Source: Microcosmobacter mediterraneus (lineage in GTDB: Bacteria; Bacteroidota; Bacteroidia; Flavobacteriales; Flavobacteriaceae). From it: a stretch of 64,000 bases of DNA. Both the position numbers and the translations under genes were made by a program. The DNA is taken from assembly GCF_031846265.1 (NCBI RefSeq), contig NZ_JAVRIA010000003.1, forward strand, positions 124,001-188,000, read 5' to 3'. A model generated the notes under the pieces. The model saw only the letters and a list, made by a program, of their open reading frames with translations. It was not told the DNA's origin and did not search any database. Below are positions 17,774-26,243 of the stretch, piece by piece (within the stretch, counting starts at the first letter, position 1; each line of letters opens with the position of its first letter).

Positions 17774-17797
17774 ACTTTCAATAATTATTGAAAGTTT
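17772..17797. promoter_or_regulatory. Perfect 26-bp palindrome upstream of the gbsR-like gene
   Basis: The sequence from aaactttcaataa to its exact reverse complement ttattgaaagttt is perfectly self-complementary. It overlaps the stop of the preceding gene and covers the -33 region (TTG at 17788-17790) of the putative promoter of the regulator. It could be an operator for the GbsR-like protein, a bidirectional terminator, or both. Confidence 0.6.
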
Positions 17798-17818
17798 AAA
17801 AAATTAATAGTATATTTG
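17788..17818 (+). promoter_or_regulatory. Bacteroidetes-type promoter for the gbsR-like cluster
   Basis: TTG (17788-17790) is followed after 20 nt by TATATTTG (17811-17818), a good TTG / TAnnTTTG match. The -7 box ends 4 nt before the ATG at 17823, so the transcript may be leaderless or nearly so. Confidence 0.6.
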
Positions 17819-17822
17819 TACT

Positions 17823-18326
17823 ATGAATTACGATGATGCAAAAATAAAGTTCATTAGCACTTGGGGAAGTTTAGGCTCACTTTGGGGAATAAATAAAGCC
17901 ATGGCTCAAATACAAGCCCTGCTTTTTATTTCCACGAAACCCCTTTCCATGGAGGATATTATGGAAGATTTAAAGATCTCTAGAGGTAACACAAGTATGA
18001 ACTTAAGACAGCTTATGGATTGGGGAATTGTTACTAAAGAACTAGTTCCTGGAGAACGTAAAGAGTTTTTTACCACCGAAAAAGATGTACAAGAATTAGC
18101 TAGAGTAATTGCAAAAGAAAGAAGTAGAAGAGAGATAAAACCTGTGATTAAAGTACTCAAAGAAGTATCTTCAATAAAAGACGATGGTTCTGCAAAAACT
18201 AAAGAATTGATTAAACAGACTAAAGCTTTACATAACTTAACGCAAGATGCAGATAATATGATTAACAAATTGGTAGAACAAAAACAAAATTGGCTCACAA
18301 AGTCTGTTCTTAAACTTATGAAATAA
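17823..18326 (+). CDS. GbsR/MarR-family transcriptional regulator
   Basis: This 167-residue winged-helix protein starts with the GbsR-type sequence FISTWGSLGSLWGINKAMAQ. A helix-turn-helix follows around residues 40-70 (SMEDIMEDLKISRGNTSM), and a wing in LVPGERKEFFTTEKD. The C-terminal half is helical and probably dimerises. GbsR proteins sense small ligands and often regulate their own operon. Here it leads a four-gene run, and the 26-bp palindrome at its promoter is a plausible binding site. Confidence 0.88.
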   Translation: MNYDDAKIKFISTWGSLGSLWGINKAMAQIQALLFISTKPLSMEDIMEDLKISRGNTSMNLRQLMDWGIVTKELVPGERKEFFTTEKDVQELARVIAKERSRREIKPVIKVLKEVSSIKDDGSAKTKELIKQTKALHNLTQDADNMINKLVEQKQNWLTKSVLKLMK

Positions 18327-18384
18327 TCATAAATTTTTTAAATCTAACTTTCAATTTTTTCTGAATGTTTAAAACATATAAAAA

Positions 18385-18717
18385 ATGAAATACATATACT
18401 ACACCAATAAATTTGTCATTATTACAACTGCTATTCTTTATTTAACGTTATACTTAGGTTTATATGCTCAAATAGTTTTAGGCTTTGTTCAAATTATAAG
18501 CTCATTACTTTTATTATTTCATTGGAAACTATTTTCAAAAAAATCTAAGTCTAGACTTTACTGCTACTACACAATCACAATCACTTATGGATTATGTTGG
18601 TTGTTTGATTGGCCATTATTTAATTCTATGCTTTTTGGCATAATCGCCATTATTATCATTCCTATGAGTATAGCAACATACTTCTTTATAACATTAAGTA
18701 ATATTTATAAATCATGA
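18385..18717 (+). CDS. Small hydrophobic membrane protein of unknown function
   Basis: This 110-residue protein has three to four predicted membrane segments (residues about 10-28, 30-48, 60-80 and 82-106) and no recognisable motif. Its stop overlaps the start of the DCC1-like gene by 4 nt (ATGA), showing translational coupling. It is hypothetical; the operon context suggests a membrane partner of the DCC1/DUF393 protein. Confidence 0.7.
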   Translation: MKYIYYTNKFVIITTAILYLTLYLGLYAQIVLGFVQIISSLLLLFHWKLFSKKSKSRLYCYYTITITYGLCWLFDWPLFNSMLFGIIAIIIIPMSIATYFFITLSNIYKS

Positions 18718-19535
18718 AAACATTACAACATCAAACATTGCTTTACGATGAAGATTGTCCATTATGCAATCTATACACTAATGGCTTTATAAAAAGTAAA
18801 ATGCTAGATAAAAATGGCAGAAAACCGTTCTCAAAATTATCTATTGAAGAACAAAACTTTATTGACATAGAAAGAGCTTCAAACGAAATTGCATTAATAG
18901 ACACTAAACACAACACTGTAATTTATGGCATAGATAGTCTTCTCAAAGTACTAGGAAACTCGATGCCTTGGATAGCGTTTATTGGACATTTAAAACCCGT
19001 AAAACATGGTCTTAAAAAACTATATTCATTTATATCCTATAACAGAAAAGTTATTATACCTAATAAAAAATCTTCTGAGAATGTTTTAGAATGCGTACCT
19101 AGTTTTAATTATAAATATCGCTTATTCTACATCATTTTTAGTCTACTTATTACAAACTTGGCTCTTTTCAATTTTAGCAGTTTACTACCAAATATCTTAG
19201 AAACTAACTTCATTATAGAAGGTGTAATTACTACAGGTCAAATTATATTTCAGTTACTGTTTATAACGTCATTAAAAATTAAACAAAAGTTCAATTACAT
19301 AGGAAATCTAATGACTGTTTCTTTAGCTGGCAGTTTACTGCTCCTTGTTATGCTCGGATTAAATGCTGTTTTTGGCTTGAATCAATTAACCATCGTTTTA
19401 GGATTTTTAATAATAGTGTCTTTAATGTTTTTAGAGCATCAAAGGAGAGTTACACTATTAGACTTTCCAAAACATCTTAGCTATACATGGATCTTATATA
19501 GAATACTAGTTCTAATATTAATTTTAAATTTTTAA
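18714..19535 (+). CDS. DCC1-like (DUF393) thiol-disulfide family protein with membrane domain
   Basis: This is a 273-residue protein. The N-terminal domain has the DUF393 signature LLYDEDCPLCNLYTNGFI with a CPLC (CxxC) motif, resembling a thioredoxin-like redox centre. The C-terminal half (about residues 135-270) is strongly hydrophobic, with four to five membrane helices. DUF393 proteins are predicted thiol oxidoreductases of unknown substrate. The start overlaps the previous stop, and the next gene starts directly after this stop codon, so the genes are tightly coupled. Confidence 0.82.
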   Translation: MKTLQHQTLLYDEDCPLCNLYTNGFIKSKMLDKNGRKPFSKLSIEEQNFIDIERASNEIALIDTKHNTVIYGIDSLLKVLGNSMPWIAFIGHLKPVKHGLKKLYSFISYNRKVIIPNKKSSENVLECVPSFNYKYRLFYIIFSLLITNLALFNFSSLLPNILETNFIIEGVITTGQIIFQLLFITSLKIKQKFNYIGNLMTVSLAGSLLLLVMLGLNAVFGLNQLTIVLGFLIIVSLMFLEHQRRVTLLDFPKHLSYTWILYRILVLILILNF

Positions 19536-20435
19536 ATGATGAAAACTATAGTAATTGCAGGTGGTACGGGATTTTTAGGGTCAGTATTAGAGCATTATTT
19601 ATCTCACAAAGATTATGATATAAAAATATTGACACGTAAACCAACAAAGCCAAACCACATCTATTGGAATGGTAAAGATCTAGGCAAATGGTGTAAAAGT
19701 CTGGAACAGATTTTTGCATTGATTAATCTTTCTGGTAAATCGGTAGATTGTCGTTATACAGATAAAAACAAAAAACGTATTTACGATTCGCGAATAGATT
19801 CTACCAACACTTTAGGTTTGGCTATTAATCTATGTGATCATCCTCCTAAAATTTGGTTAAATGCATCAACTGCAACCATATACAGACATTCTGAAGATAT
19901 GCTAATGACAGAAGATAACGGTGAAATAGGTAACGATTTTTCCATGAACATTGCTAAGTCTTGGGAATACGAGTTTAATAATATTGTTACACCAAAAACA
20001 AGAAAAGTGATACTTAGAACCTCTATAGTATTAGGTAAAAATGGTGGTGCATTAAAAGTTTTAAAATCTTTAACTAATTTATTCTTAGGAGGAAGACAAG
20101 GCTCTGGACAGCAAAAAGTAAGCTGGATTCATGAAAATGATTTTGCTCGTGCTGTACATTTTATTATCAATAATAAAACTACAGTAGGAGTTTATAATAT
20201 TACAGCACCAAAGCCTACAAATAATAGTACTTTAATGAAGCGTTTAAGACATTATTTAAATATTCCTTTTGGGATTAATCATTCCAAATGGCTTTTAGAG
20301 TTAGGTGCTTTTTTTATTGGTACAGAAACCGAATTAGTATTAAAAAGTAGAAACGTAATTCCGAAACGTCTTTTAAAAGAAGGCTTCTGTTTTAAATATA
20401 AATCTATTGAAAGCGCCTTAAAATCCTTGTGTTAA
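19536..20435 (+). CDS. TIGR01777-family NAD(P)-dependent epimerase/SDR
   Basis: This 299-residue extended SDR has the nucleotide-binding motif IVIAGGTGFLGSVLEHYL at the N-terminus and family landmarks: NLSGKSVDCRYT, a Ser/Thr-rich active region (NASTATIYRHSED), LRTSIVLGKNGGAL, and GSGQQKVSWIHENDFARA. The canonical YxxxK pair is not obvious, which is typical of this subgroup. The substrate is unknown. It starts directly after the DCC1-like stop codon and ends the cluster. Confidence 0.85.
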   Translation: MMKTIVIAGGTGFLGSVLEHYLSHKDYDIKILTRKPTKPNHIYWNGKDLGKWCKSLEQIFALINLSGKSVDCRYTDKNKKRIYDSRIDSTNTLGLAINLCDHPPKIWLNASTATIYRHSEDMLMTEDNGEIGNDFSMNIAKSWEYEFNNIVTPKTRKVILRTSIVLGKNGGALKVLKSLTNLFLGGRQGSGQQKVSWIHENDFARAVHFIINNKTTVGVYNITAPKPTNNSTLMKRLRHYLNIPFGINHSKWLLELGAFFIGTETELVLKSRNVIPKRLLKEGFCFKYKSIESALKSLC

Positions 20436-20484
20436 GATATTAGAAGAAGTAATAAATCACAAATAAGTGTTAAATTCTCAATAT

Positions 20485-20507
20485 TAATAGTATTACTATT
20501 ATATTTG
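20485..20507 (+). promoter_or_regulatory. TetR operator-like palindrome overlapping a -7 box
   Basis: The palindrome aatagta-t-tactatt (20486-20500, extendable by one pair) runs directly into TATATTTG (20500-20507), a TAnnTTTG -7 match 18 nt before the TetR start at 20526. The layout suits autorepression of the exporter operon. Confidence 0.6.
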
Positions 20508-20525
20508 CAAACCTAAACACTAATT

Positions 20526-21197
20526 ATGGAAAAGTTACTTTCAACATTTAAGATTACTGTCCCAGAAAAAATATTTATAAAAGATCCTGAGTCTTCAACT
20601 CTTGGTAAAAAGATCGTAAGCCATGGCATTGACCTTATAGATGACATTGGTTTTGAAGCCTTTACTTTTAAAAAACTTGGAAATAAAATAGGATCTAATG
20701 AAAGTTCTATCTATCGTTACTTTGAAAGTAAGCACAAGTTTTTACTCTATTTATCTTCCTGGTATTGGGCTTGGATTGAGTATCAGTTAGTATTTGAAAC
20801 TCACAATGTACAGGACAAGGAAGATAAACTTATGCGAGCCATAACTATTGTGACTAGAAGTATAAAAGAGGACACTAATTATTCTCATATTAATGAAGTG
20901 TTACTTAGTAAAATTATCATTAATGAAAACTCAAAATCATTTTTAACCAAAGAAGTAGACCAAGAAAATAAAGAAGGATACTTCCAAGTCTATAAACGCC
21001 TTACGCATCGTTTACGTGATATCATAAATGATTTAAAACCTAGCTATCTACATGCATCTAGCTTAGCAAGTACAATAATAGATGGTAGTTTACATCAGCA
21101 TTTCTTAAAAGATCATTTTGCCTCAATGACAAATTGCGATAATAGTAATACACCAACAGACTTTTTTATAAACCTGGCTATTAAAACCCTTAAATAA
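20526..21197 (+). CDS. TetR/AcrR-family regulator of the exporter operon
   Basis: This 223-residue protein has a TetR DNA-binding domain at residues about 28-75 (IVSHGIDLIDDIGFEAFTF, KIGSNESSIYRYFESKHKFL) and a helical ligand-binding domain behind it. It overlaps the ABC gene by one base, so it is the first gene of a TetR-ABC-HlyD-TolC operon and probably represses it from the palindrome at 20485-20501. No ligand can be predicted. Confidence 0.88.
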   Translation: MEKLLSTFKITVPEKIFIKDPESSTLGKKIVSHGIDLIDDIGFEAFTFKKLGNKIGSNESSIYRYFESKHKFLLYLSSWYWAWIEYQLVFETHNVQDKEDKLMRAITIVTRSIKEDTNYSHINEVLLSKIIINENSKSFLTKEVDQENKEGYFQVYKRLTHRLRDIINDLKPSYLHASSLASTIIDGSLHQHFLKDHFASMTNCDNSNTPTDFFINLAIKTLK

Positions 21198-22852
21198 TGA
21201 AATCCATGACACCTTGGCAACGATTTATTGGTTTAATTCAATTAGAAAAAAAGGATATTTGGCAAGTAGCCTATTATGCCATTTTTTCTGGTTTAGTTGC
21301 ACTTTCTTTACCATTAGGTATACAAGCCATTATTAACTTAATCCAAGGCGCACAAGTATCAACCTCTTGGATAGTACTTGTAATCTTAGTAACACTAGGC
21401 GTAGTATTCGCTGGAGTTCTTCAGATTATGCAACTTCGTATTATAGAGTCTATTCAACAGCGTATTTTTATGCGAGCCTCTTTTGAATTAAGTTACAGAT
21501 TCCCTAAAATAAAGTTTAACGAGTTAAGAGGTTACTATCCACCAGAGTTAGCCAATAGGTTTTTTGATACCTTAACCATTCAAAAAGGATTATCTAAGAT
21601 ATTGATCGATGTTCCTGCAGCCTTATTACAAATAATATTTGCATTACTCCTGCTTTCCTTCTATCATCCATTTTTTATATTCTTCGGAATTTTAGTTTTG
21701 GCATTAGTCTATGTTGTCTTCAAATTTACAGCAAGACGAGGTTTAGAGACTAGTTTAAGAGAATCTAAACATAAATACAAAGTAGCGCACTGGATCCAAG
21801 AAGTTGCAAGATCAGTAGTAAGTTTTAAGCTCTCAGGTAGAACTACCTTAGCCTTACAAAAAAATGATGCATTAGTGGTTGATTATTTAGAAGCAAGAGA
21901 AAGTCATTTTAAAGTACTAATTCTACAATTTACGCAGATGATTGGCTTTAAAGTTATCATCACTGCTGGATTATTGTTAATTGGTGGTGCTTTAGTGCTC
22001 AATCAAGAGATGAATATTGGTCAGTTTGTTGCAGCAGAAATTATTATTCTTTTAGTAATAGCATCAGTTGAAAAACTTATACTTGGCTTAGAATCTTTCT
22101 ACGATGTACTCACTGCAATTGAAAAATTAGGGCAAGTAGTTGATAGAGAAATAGAATCTCAAGACGGTGAAACTCCAAGTTTTGATGATAATATTAATAT
22201 TGAACTTAAAAATATTTCTTACGAAGTTAAAGACAGAGAAGATCCTATCATTGACAATGTTTCTTTCAAAATCGATAAGTCTAGCAGAATTTTAATACAA
22301 GGCGAGAGTGGTTCTGGAAAATCAAGTTTATTACGTCTCATAGCAGGTATTATTGAACCAACAAAAGGAAACATATTTGTTAACCAATATTCATTCAGTG
22401 GAATTTTAACAAATCACTACAGAGCAAACTTAGGATTGTCATTATCAGAGGAAGTTCCGTTTGAGGGAACTATACGAGAGAATATAACATTTGGCGACCC
22501 AAATATTTCCGATGAGAAAGTGTTTTGGTCTATGAATTTAGTTGGGCTAAGTGATTTTATTAAACGCCAACCTAATGGATTAAATACCAAACTAAATCCA
22601 GAAGGAAAACAGATGTCCTATACTATTTCAAAAAAGATAGTTTTAGCTAGAGCTATAGCAAAATCTCCGAAGCTATTAATATTAGAAGATGCCTTAGATC
22701 AGTTTAATGTTGAAGAAACTAATAAGATAATAGATGCACTTACACACCAAGACAATCCTTGGGCTCTTGTAGTAGTAAGTAGTAACAGTCGTTGGCAAAA
22801 CAATTGTAAAGAAGTTATAAAGTTAGATAATGGTAAAATTTTAAAAGCTTAA
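21197..22852 (+). CDS. ABC exporter subunit (TMD-NBD) with degenerate ATPase motifs
   Basis: This 551-residue half-transporter has a membrane domain in residues about 20-300 (six helices) and a nucleotide-binding domain in 325-551. Walker A is intact (GESGSGKSS, K375). Everything else has drifted. The Q-loop region reads LSLSEEVPF without Gln, the LSGGQ signature is MSYTI (473-477), Walker B is LLILED (E497, D498, instead of DE), the D-loop SALD is replaced by DQFN, and the switch-His position reads VVSSNS (near 528-531). It lacks the C39 peptidase domain of bacteriocin exporters. With the HlyD and TolC genes it forms a type I secretion-like system; ATP hydrolysis is doubtful by sequence. Confidence 0.88.
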   Translation: MKSMTPWQRFIGLIQLEKKDIWQVAYYAIFSGLVALSLPLGIQAIINLIQGAQVSTSWIVLVILVTLGVVFAGVLQIMQLRIIESIQQRIFMRASFELSYRFPKIKFNELRGYYPPELANRFFDTLTIQKGLSKILIDVPAALLQIIFALLLLSFYHPFFIFFGILVLALVYVVFKFTARRGLETSLRESKHKYKVAHWIQEVARSVVSFKLSGRTTLALQKNDALVVDYLEARESHFKVLILQFTQMIGFKVIITAGLLLIGGALVLNQEMNIGQFVAAEIIILLVIASVEKLILGLESFYDVLTAIEKLGQVVDREIESQDGETPSFDDNINIELKNISYEVKDREDPIIDNVSFKIDKSSRILIQGESGSGKSSLLRLIAGIIEPTKGNIFVNQYSFSGILTNHYRANLGLSLSEEVPFEGTIRENITFGDPNISDEKVFWSMNLVGLSDFIKRQPNGLNTKLNPEGKQMSYTISKKIVLARAIAKSPKLLILEDALDQFNVEETNKIIDALTHQDNPWALVVVSSNSRWQNNCKEVIKLDNGKILKA

Positions 22853-22856
22853 CACA

Positions 22857-24212
22857 ATGCTGAATATATCTAATAATCATTTAAATAAAAAAGTGCCATT
22901 AGACACCTATGAGTCTGGTAAAATCACTTTAGATAGACCTTACGGAAAAACATTCAGAAAGTTCTTGTTGGCAGCAGCTATTATAGGAATTATAATTCTC
23001 TTTTTGCCTTGGACTCAAAATATCACAGGACAAGGTTTGGTAACCACATTAACACCAGATCAAAGACCACAAACCATTCAGTCTCAGATTCCTGGCAGAA
23101 TTGAGCAGTGGTATGTTCGTGAAGGTGATCGTGTTAAAAAAGGAGATACTATTCTTAGAATTTCTGAAATAAAAAGTGACTATTTTGATGATAAACTCGT
23201 AGAGCGAACAGGAGATCAGATAAAAGCTAAGTCATCATCAGTAGAGGCTTACAAAGGCAAAGTGCAAGCCAAACGTACTCAAATTGGCGCTTTAAGAAAT
23301 GAGCAAGTTTTAAAGACAAAACAAGCCAAAAATAAATTAAAACAAGCAAGTTTCAAGGTACAGAGCGACAGTATTGATTTAGAGGCTGCAAAAACAAATA
23401 AGAGAATTGCAGAAACACAATATAACCGTATAGAAGATTTACAAAAAGATGGTTATATGGCTGTCAAAGATGTTGAATCTAAACGTTTAAAATTACAAGA
23501 AACTCAAGCAAAATTAATTTCACAACAAAATAAATATTTAGCCAGTCAAAACGAAGTTATTAATGCCGAAATTGAGCTATCAAGAATTCAGGCTGAATAT
23601 GCAGACAAGATATCTAAAACTGAAAGTGAATTATTATCAGCTCAGTCTTCTGGTTTTGATGCAGAGGCTCAGGTTACTAAACTCGAAAACCAGTTTACCA
23701 ATTATCAAATCAGAAGTAATCTACTTTACATTGTTGCTCCACAAGATGGGTTTATTAACAAAGCTATTGTTGGTGGTATTGGTGAATCCTTTAAAGAAGG
23801 ACAAGCACTTGTTGGCATTATGCCTTCAAACTACGATTTAGCTGTAGAAACATTTGTAGAGCCTATAGATTTGCCATTAATTCATATTGGCGAAAAAGTA
23901 CGTGTGCAATTTGATGGATGGCCAGCAATTATTTTCTCTGGTTGGCCAAATGTCTCTTATGGAACTTATGGTGCAGAAGTTATTGCTATTGAACGTTTTA
24001 TTAGTCCAAATGGTAAATATAGAATCTTATTAGCTCCAGATCAAGAAGATCATGAGTGGCCAGAAGCTCTCAGAGTAGGCTCAGGAGCAAAAACAATTGC
24101 ATTATTAGAAGACGTCCAAATTTGGTTTGAATTATGGCGAAAATTAAACGGATTTCCACCAAATTATTATCAACCAGAATCATCAGGTTCAAAAAGTTCT
24201 AAAAAGAAATGA
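22857..24212 (+). CDS. HlyD-family membrane fusion protein
   Basis: This 451-residue periplasmic adaptor has one N-terminal membrane helix (residues about 36-52, FLLAAAIIGIIILFLPW). A split lipoyl/beta-barrel domain follows (QSQIPGRIEQWYVREGDRVKKGDTIL and IVAPQDGFINKAIVGGIGE), with a long coiled coil between (residues about 115-285). It links the inner-membrane ABC subunit to the TolC-like channel. It starts 4 nt after the ABC stop codon and overlaps the tolC-like start by 4 nt. Confidence 0.92.
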   Translation: MLNISNNHLNKKVPLDTYESGKITLDRPYGKTFRKFLLAAAIIGIIILFLPWTQNITGQGLVTTLTPDQRPQTIQSQIPGRIEQWYVREGDRVKKGDTILRISEIKSDYFDDKLVERTGDQIKAKSSSVEAYKGKVQAKRTQIGALRNEQVLKTKQAKNKLKQASFKVQSDSIDLEAAKTNKRIAETQYNRIEDLQKDGYMAVKDVESKRLKLQETQAKLISQQNKYLASQNEVINAEIELSRIQAEYADKISKTESELLSAQSSGFDAEAQVTKLENQFTNYQIRSNLLYIVAPQDGFINKAIVGGIGESFKEGQALVGIMPSNYDLAVETFVEPIDLPLIHIGEKVRVQFDGWPAIIFSGWPNVSYGTYGAEVIAIERFISPNGKYRILLAPDQEDHEWPEALRVGSGAKTIALLEDVQIWFELWRKLNGFPPNYYQPESSGSKSSKKK

Positions 24213-25603
24213 TAACACGTTACCTTACTTACTGTTTTCTAATTTTTGGTTTCATTTTGAATGCGCAAGAGCTTCAGAATACAATGACTTTGTCAGAATA
24301 TTTAGGTTATGTAAAAACCTTTCATCCTTTAGTAAAACAAGCTAATCTTGTTGTTACAGAAGGGGAAGCTAAGCTATTAAAGTCGAGAGGAGCATTTGAC
24401 CCTAAAATTGATGTTGATTATGACAGGAAAAAGTTTAAAAACACAGAATATTTCGACAAGCTAAATACAACCTTTAAAATTCCGACTTGGTTTGGTATTG
24501 AAATTAAAGGTCAGTTAGAGCAAAATGATGGTGTCTTTTTAAATCCTGAAGCCAACGTTCCTACAGACGGTTTATATAATGTTGGTGTTTCTGTTCCTGT
24601 GGCAAGAGGTTTATTAATTAACGAGAGAATGGCTGTTCTTAAACAATCTAAATTATTTTTAGATCAGAGTAAAGAAGACCGAAAACTCCTTGTTAACGAG
24701 ATTCTTTACAAAGCCACAAAAGCCTATTTTAATTGGCTTCGTTATTATAATGAAAAGGAAGTTTATCGTACATTCTTAGAAAATGCCAACACACGTTTTA
24801 AAGGTATAAAGCGAAATTTTGAAACAGGACAGTCTGCAGCTATAGATACTACTGAAGCAAGGATAGCTCTAAATAATAGAAAGTTAAGCTTAGAGAATGC
24901 AAAACTACAACTAATTAAAGCTCAGCTAAATTTATCTAATTTTTTATGGATACAAGATACACCAGTTGAGTTAACCGATAATGTTATACCAGATGTTGAA
25001 ACGCCTAATGTTATAAATGATGCCTTGGGCTTATCAACCATGAGCTTTAATGGATTTGATGTTAATGCGCATCCTAAGATGCAATCTCTAAATTACAAGT
25101 TTGAAGGACTCAGAGTAGAACGCAGACTTAATAGAAATAACCTGCTGCCAAAAGTAGATCTAGAATATAATTTTCTCTCTGAAACACCAGAGATAATGAA
25201 TTCCTTTAATACTGTAAATTACAAAGCTGGTTTAAATATTTCATTCCCATTATTTTTAAGAAAAGAACGCGGAAACTTAAAATTAGCTAATGCTAAAATG
25301 CAAGCCACAGAGTTTGAAATTGATGCTACTAGAGTAAGTCTTAATAATAAAATTAATAGTATTAATCAAGAAATTGAATCTTACGATATACAATCTAACC
25401 TCACTACAGATATTGTTTCTGATTATCAAAAATTATTGACTGCAGAAGAACGAAAATTTACTGTTGGTGAGAGCTCTCTATTCTTAATAAACTCTCGAGA
25501 ATCTAAGCTAATTGAAGCACGACTAAAAGCCATAGAAATAGATTATAAGCTTTTTAATTCTAAAGCCAAGTTATTTAATAATGTGGTATTTGATAATCTT
25601 TAA
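24209..25603 (+). CDS. TolC-family outer-membrane efflux protein
   Basis: This is a 464-residue protein with a signal peptide (MITRYLTYCFLIFGFILNAQ) and the two helical repeats of the TolC fold (residues about 100-250 and 300-460), including the motif FETGQSAAIDTTEARIALNN. It is expected to form the trimeric exit duct for the ABC-HlyD pair. The ATGA overlap with the hlyD-like gene shows coupling. It is the last gene of the operon. Confidence 0.92.
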   Translation: MITRYLTYCFLIFGFILNAQELQNTMTLSEYLGYVKTFHPLVKQANLVVTEGEAKLLKSRGAFDPKIDVDYDRKKFKNTEYFDKLNTTFKIPTWFGIEIKGQLEQNDGVFLNPEANVPTDGLYNVGVSVPVARGLLINERMAVLKQSKLFLDQSKEDRKLLVNEILYKATKAYFNWLRYYNEKEVYRTFLENANTRFKGIKRNFETGQSAAIDTTEARIALNNRKLSLENAKLQLIKAQLNLSNFLWIQDTPVELTDNVIPDVETPNVINDALGLSTMSFNGFDVNAHPKMQSLNYKFEGLRVERRLNRNNLLPKVDLEYNFLSETPEIMNSFNTVNYKAGLNISFPLFLRKERGNLKLANAKMQATEFEIDATRVSLNNKINSINQEIESYDIQSNLTTDIVSDYQKLLTAEERKFTVGESSLFLINSRESKLIEARLKAIEIDYKLFNSKAKLFNNVVFDNL

Positions 25604-25648
25604 AAATCGAGAAAATACAAGCTTTAAGATTTATTAGATTTTTTATCC

Positions 25649-25656
25649 TATTTTTG
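25649..25656 (+). promoter_or_regulatory. Possible -7 box for the sigma-factor gene
   Basis: TATTTTTG matches TAnnTTTG 22 nt upstream of the ATG at 25679. No TTG is seen about 20 nt upstream. Confidence 0.45.
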
Positions 25657-25678
25657 AAATAAAATTGCGCTAACCTTC

Positions 25679-26233
25679 ATGGCAAAACACACCATTGATC
25701 CTAACAAATGGATTACTCTCTATAGTGATTATCTCTTTAACTACACCATAACACGTGTTAGCGACAGAGCTATTGCTCAAGATTTGGTTCAGGATACCTT
25801 TTTAGCTGGTTTAAAGTCTATGGTAAATTTTAAAGGAGAAGCTAGCGAACGAACCTGGTTAATTTCAATATTAAAGCGAAAAATAATAGACCATTATCGT
25901 AAAATAAATTCTAATAAAGGGAAAGCAGAAGTAAGAATGTCTTACAACAGTGATTCAGAAACAGAAGGTGATTGGTTAGAGGAACGTGTTGCTGATCCTT
26001 TTGATAAAACAGCAGAAGACACTATTGAAAACACTGAGCTTAGTATGGCAATACATGATTGCATTAGTAAGTTACCAACTAAACAAGCTGCAGTTTTTAA
26101 AATGAAATCATTATTACATTATGAAACTGAGGCTATTTGTAATGAATTAGGAATTACTGCGTCTAACCTTTGGGTAATTATTCATAGAGCTAGGACTGCT
26201 ATGGCTGATTGCATGGAAAAGAATTGGTTTTAA
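25679..26233 (+). CDS. ECF-type RNA polymerase sigma factor
   Basis: This 184-residue sigma-70 family protein has region 2 (SDRAIAQDLVQDTFLAGL, then ERTWLISILKRKIIDHYRK) and region 4 (ISKLPTKQAAVFKMK, then TEAICNELGITASNLWVIIHRARTAM), joined by a variable linker. It has no region 1.1 or 3, so it belongs to the ECF group. The small Cys/His protein 10 nt downstream is a candidate partner. Target genes cannot be inferred from the window. Confidence 0.93.
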   Translation: MAKHTIDPNKWITLYSDYLFNYTITRVSDRAIAQDLVQDTFLAGLKSMVNFKGEASERTWLISILKRKIIDHYRKINSNKGKAEVRMSYNSDSETEGDWLEERVADPFDKTAEDTIENTELSMAIHDCISKLPTKQAAVFKMKSLLHYETEAICNELGITASNLWVIIHRARTAMADCMEKNWF

Positions 26234-26243
26234 AACCTCAACT

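Noticed and set aside
20460..20525. A tRNA- or riboswitch-like element before the TetR gene
   Set aside because: The only structure is a short palindrome suited to a protein operator; no cloverleaf or conserved aptamer core is visible.
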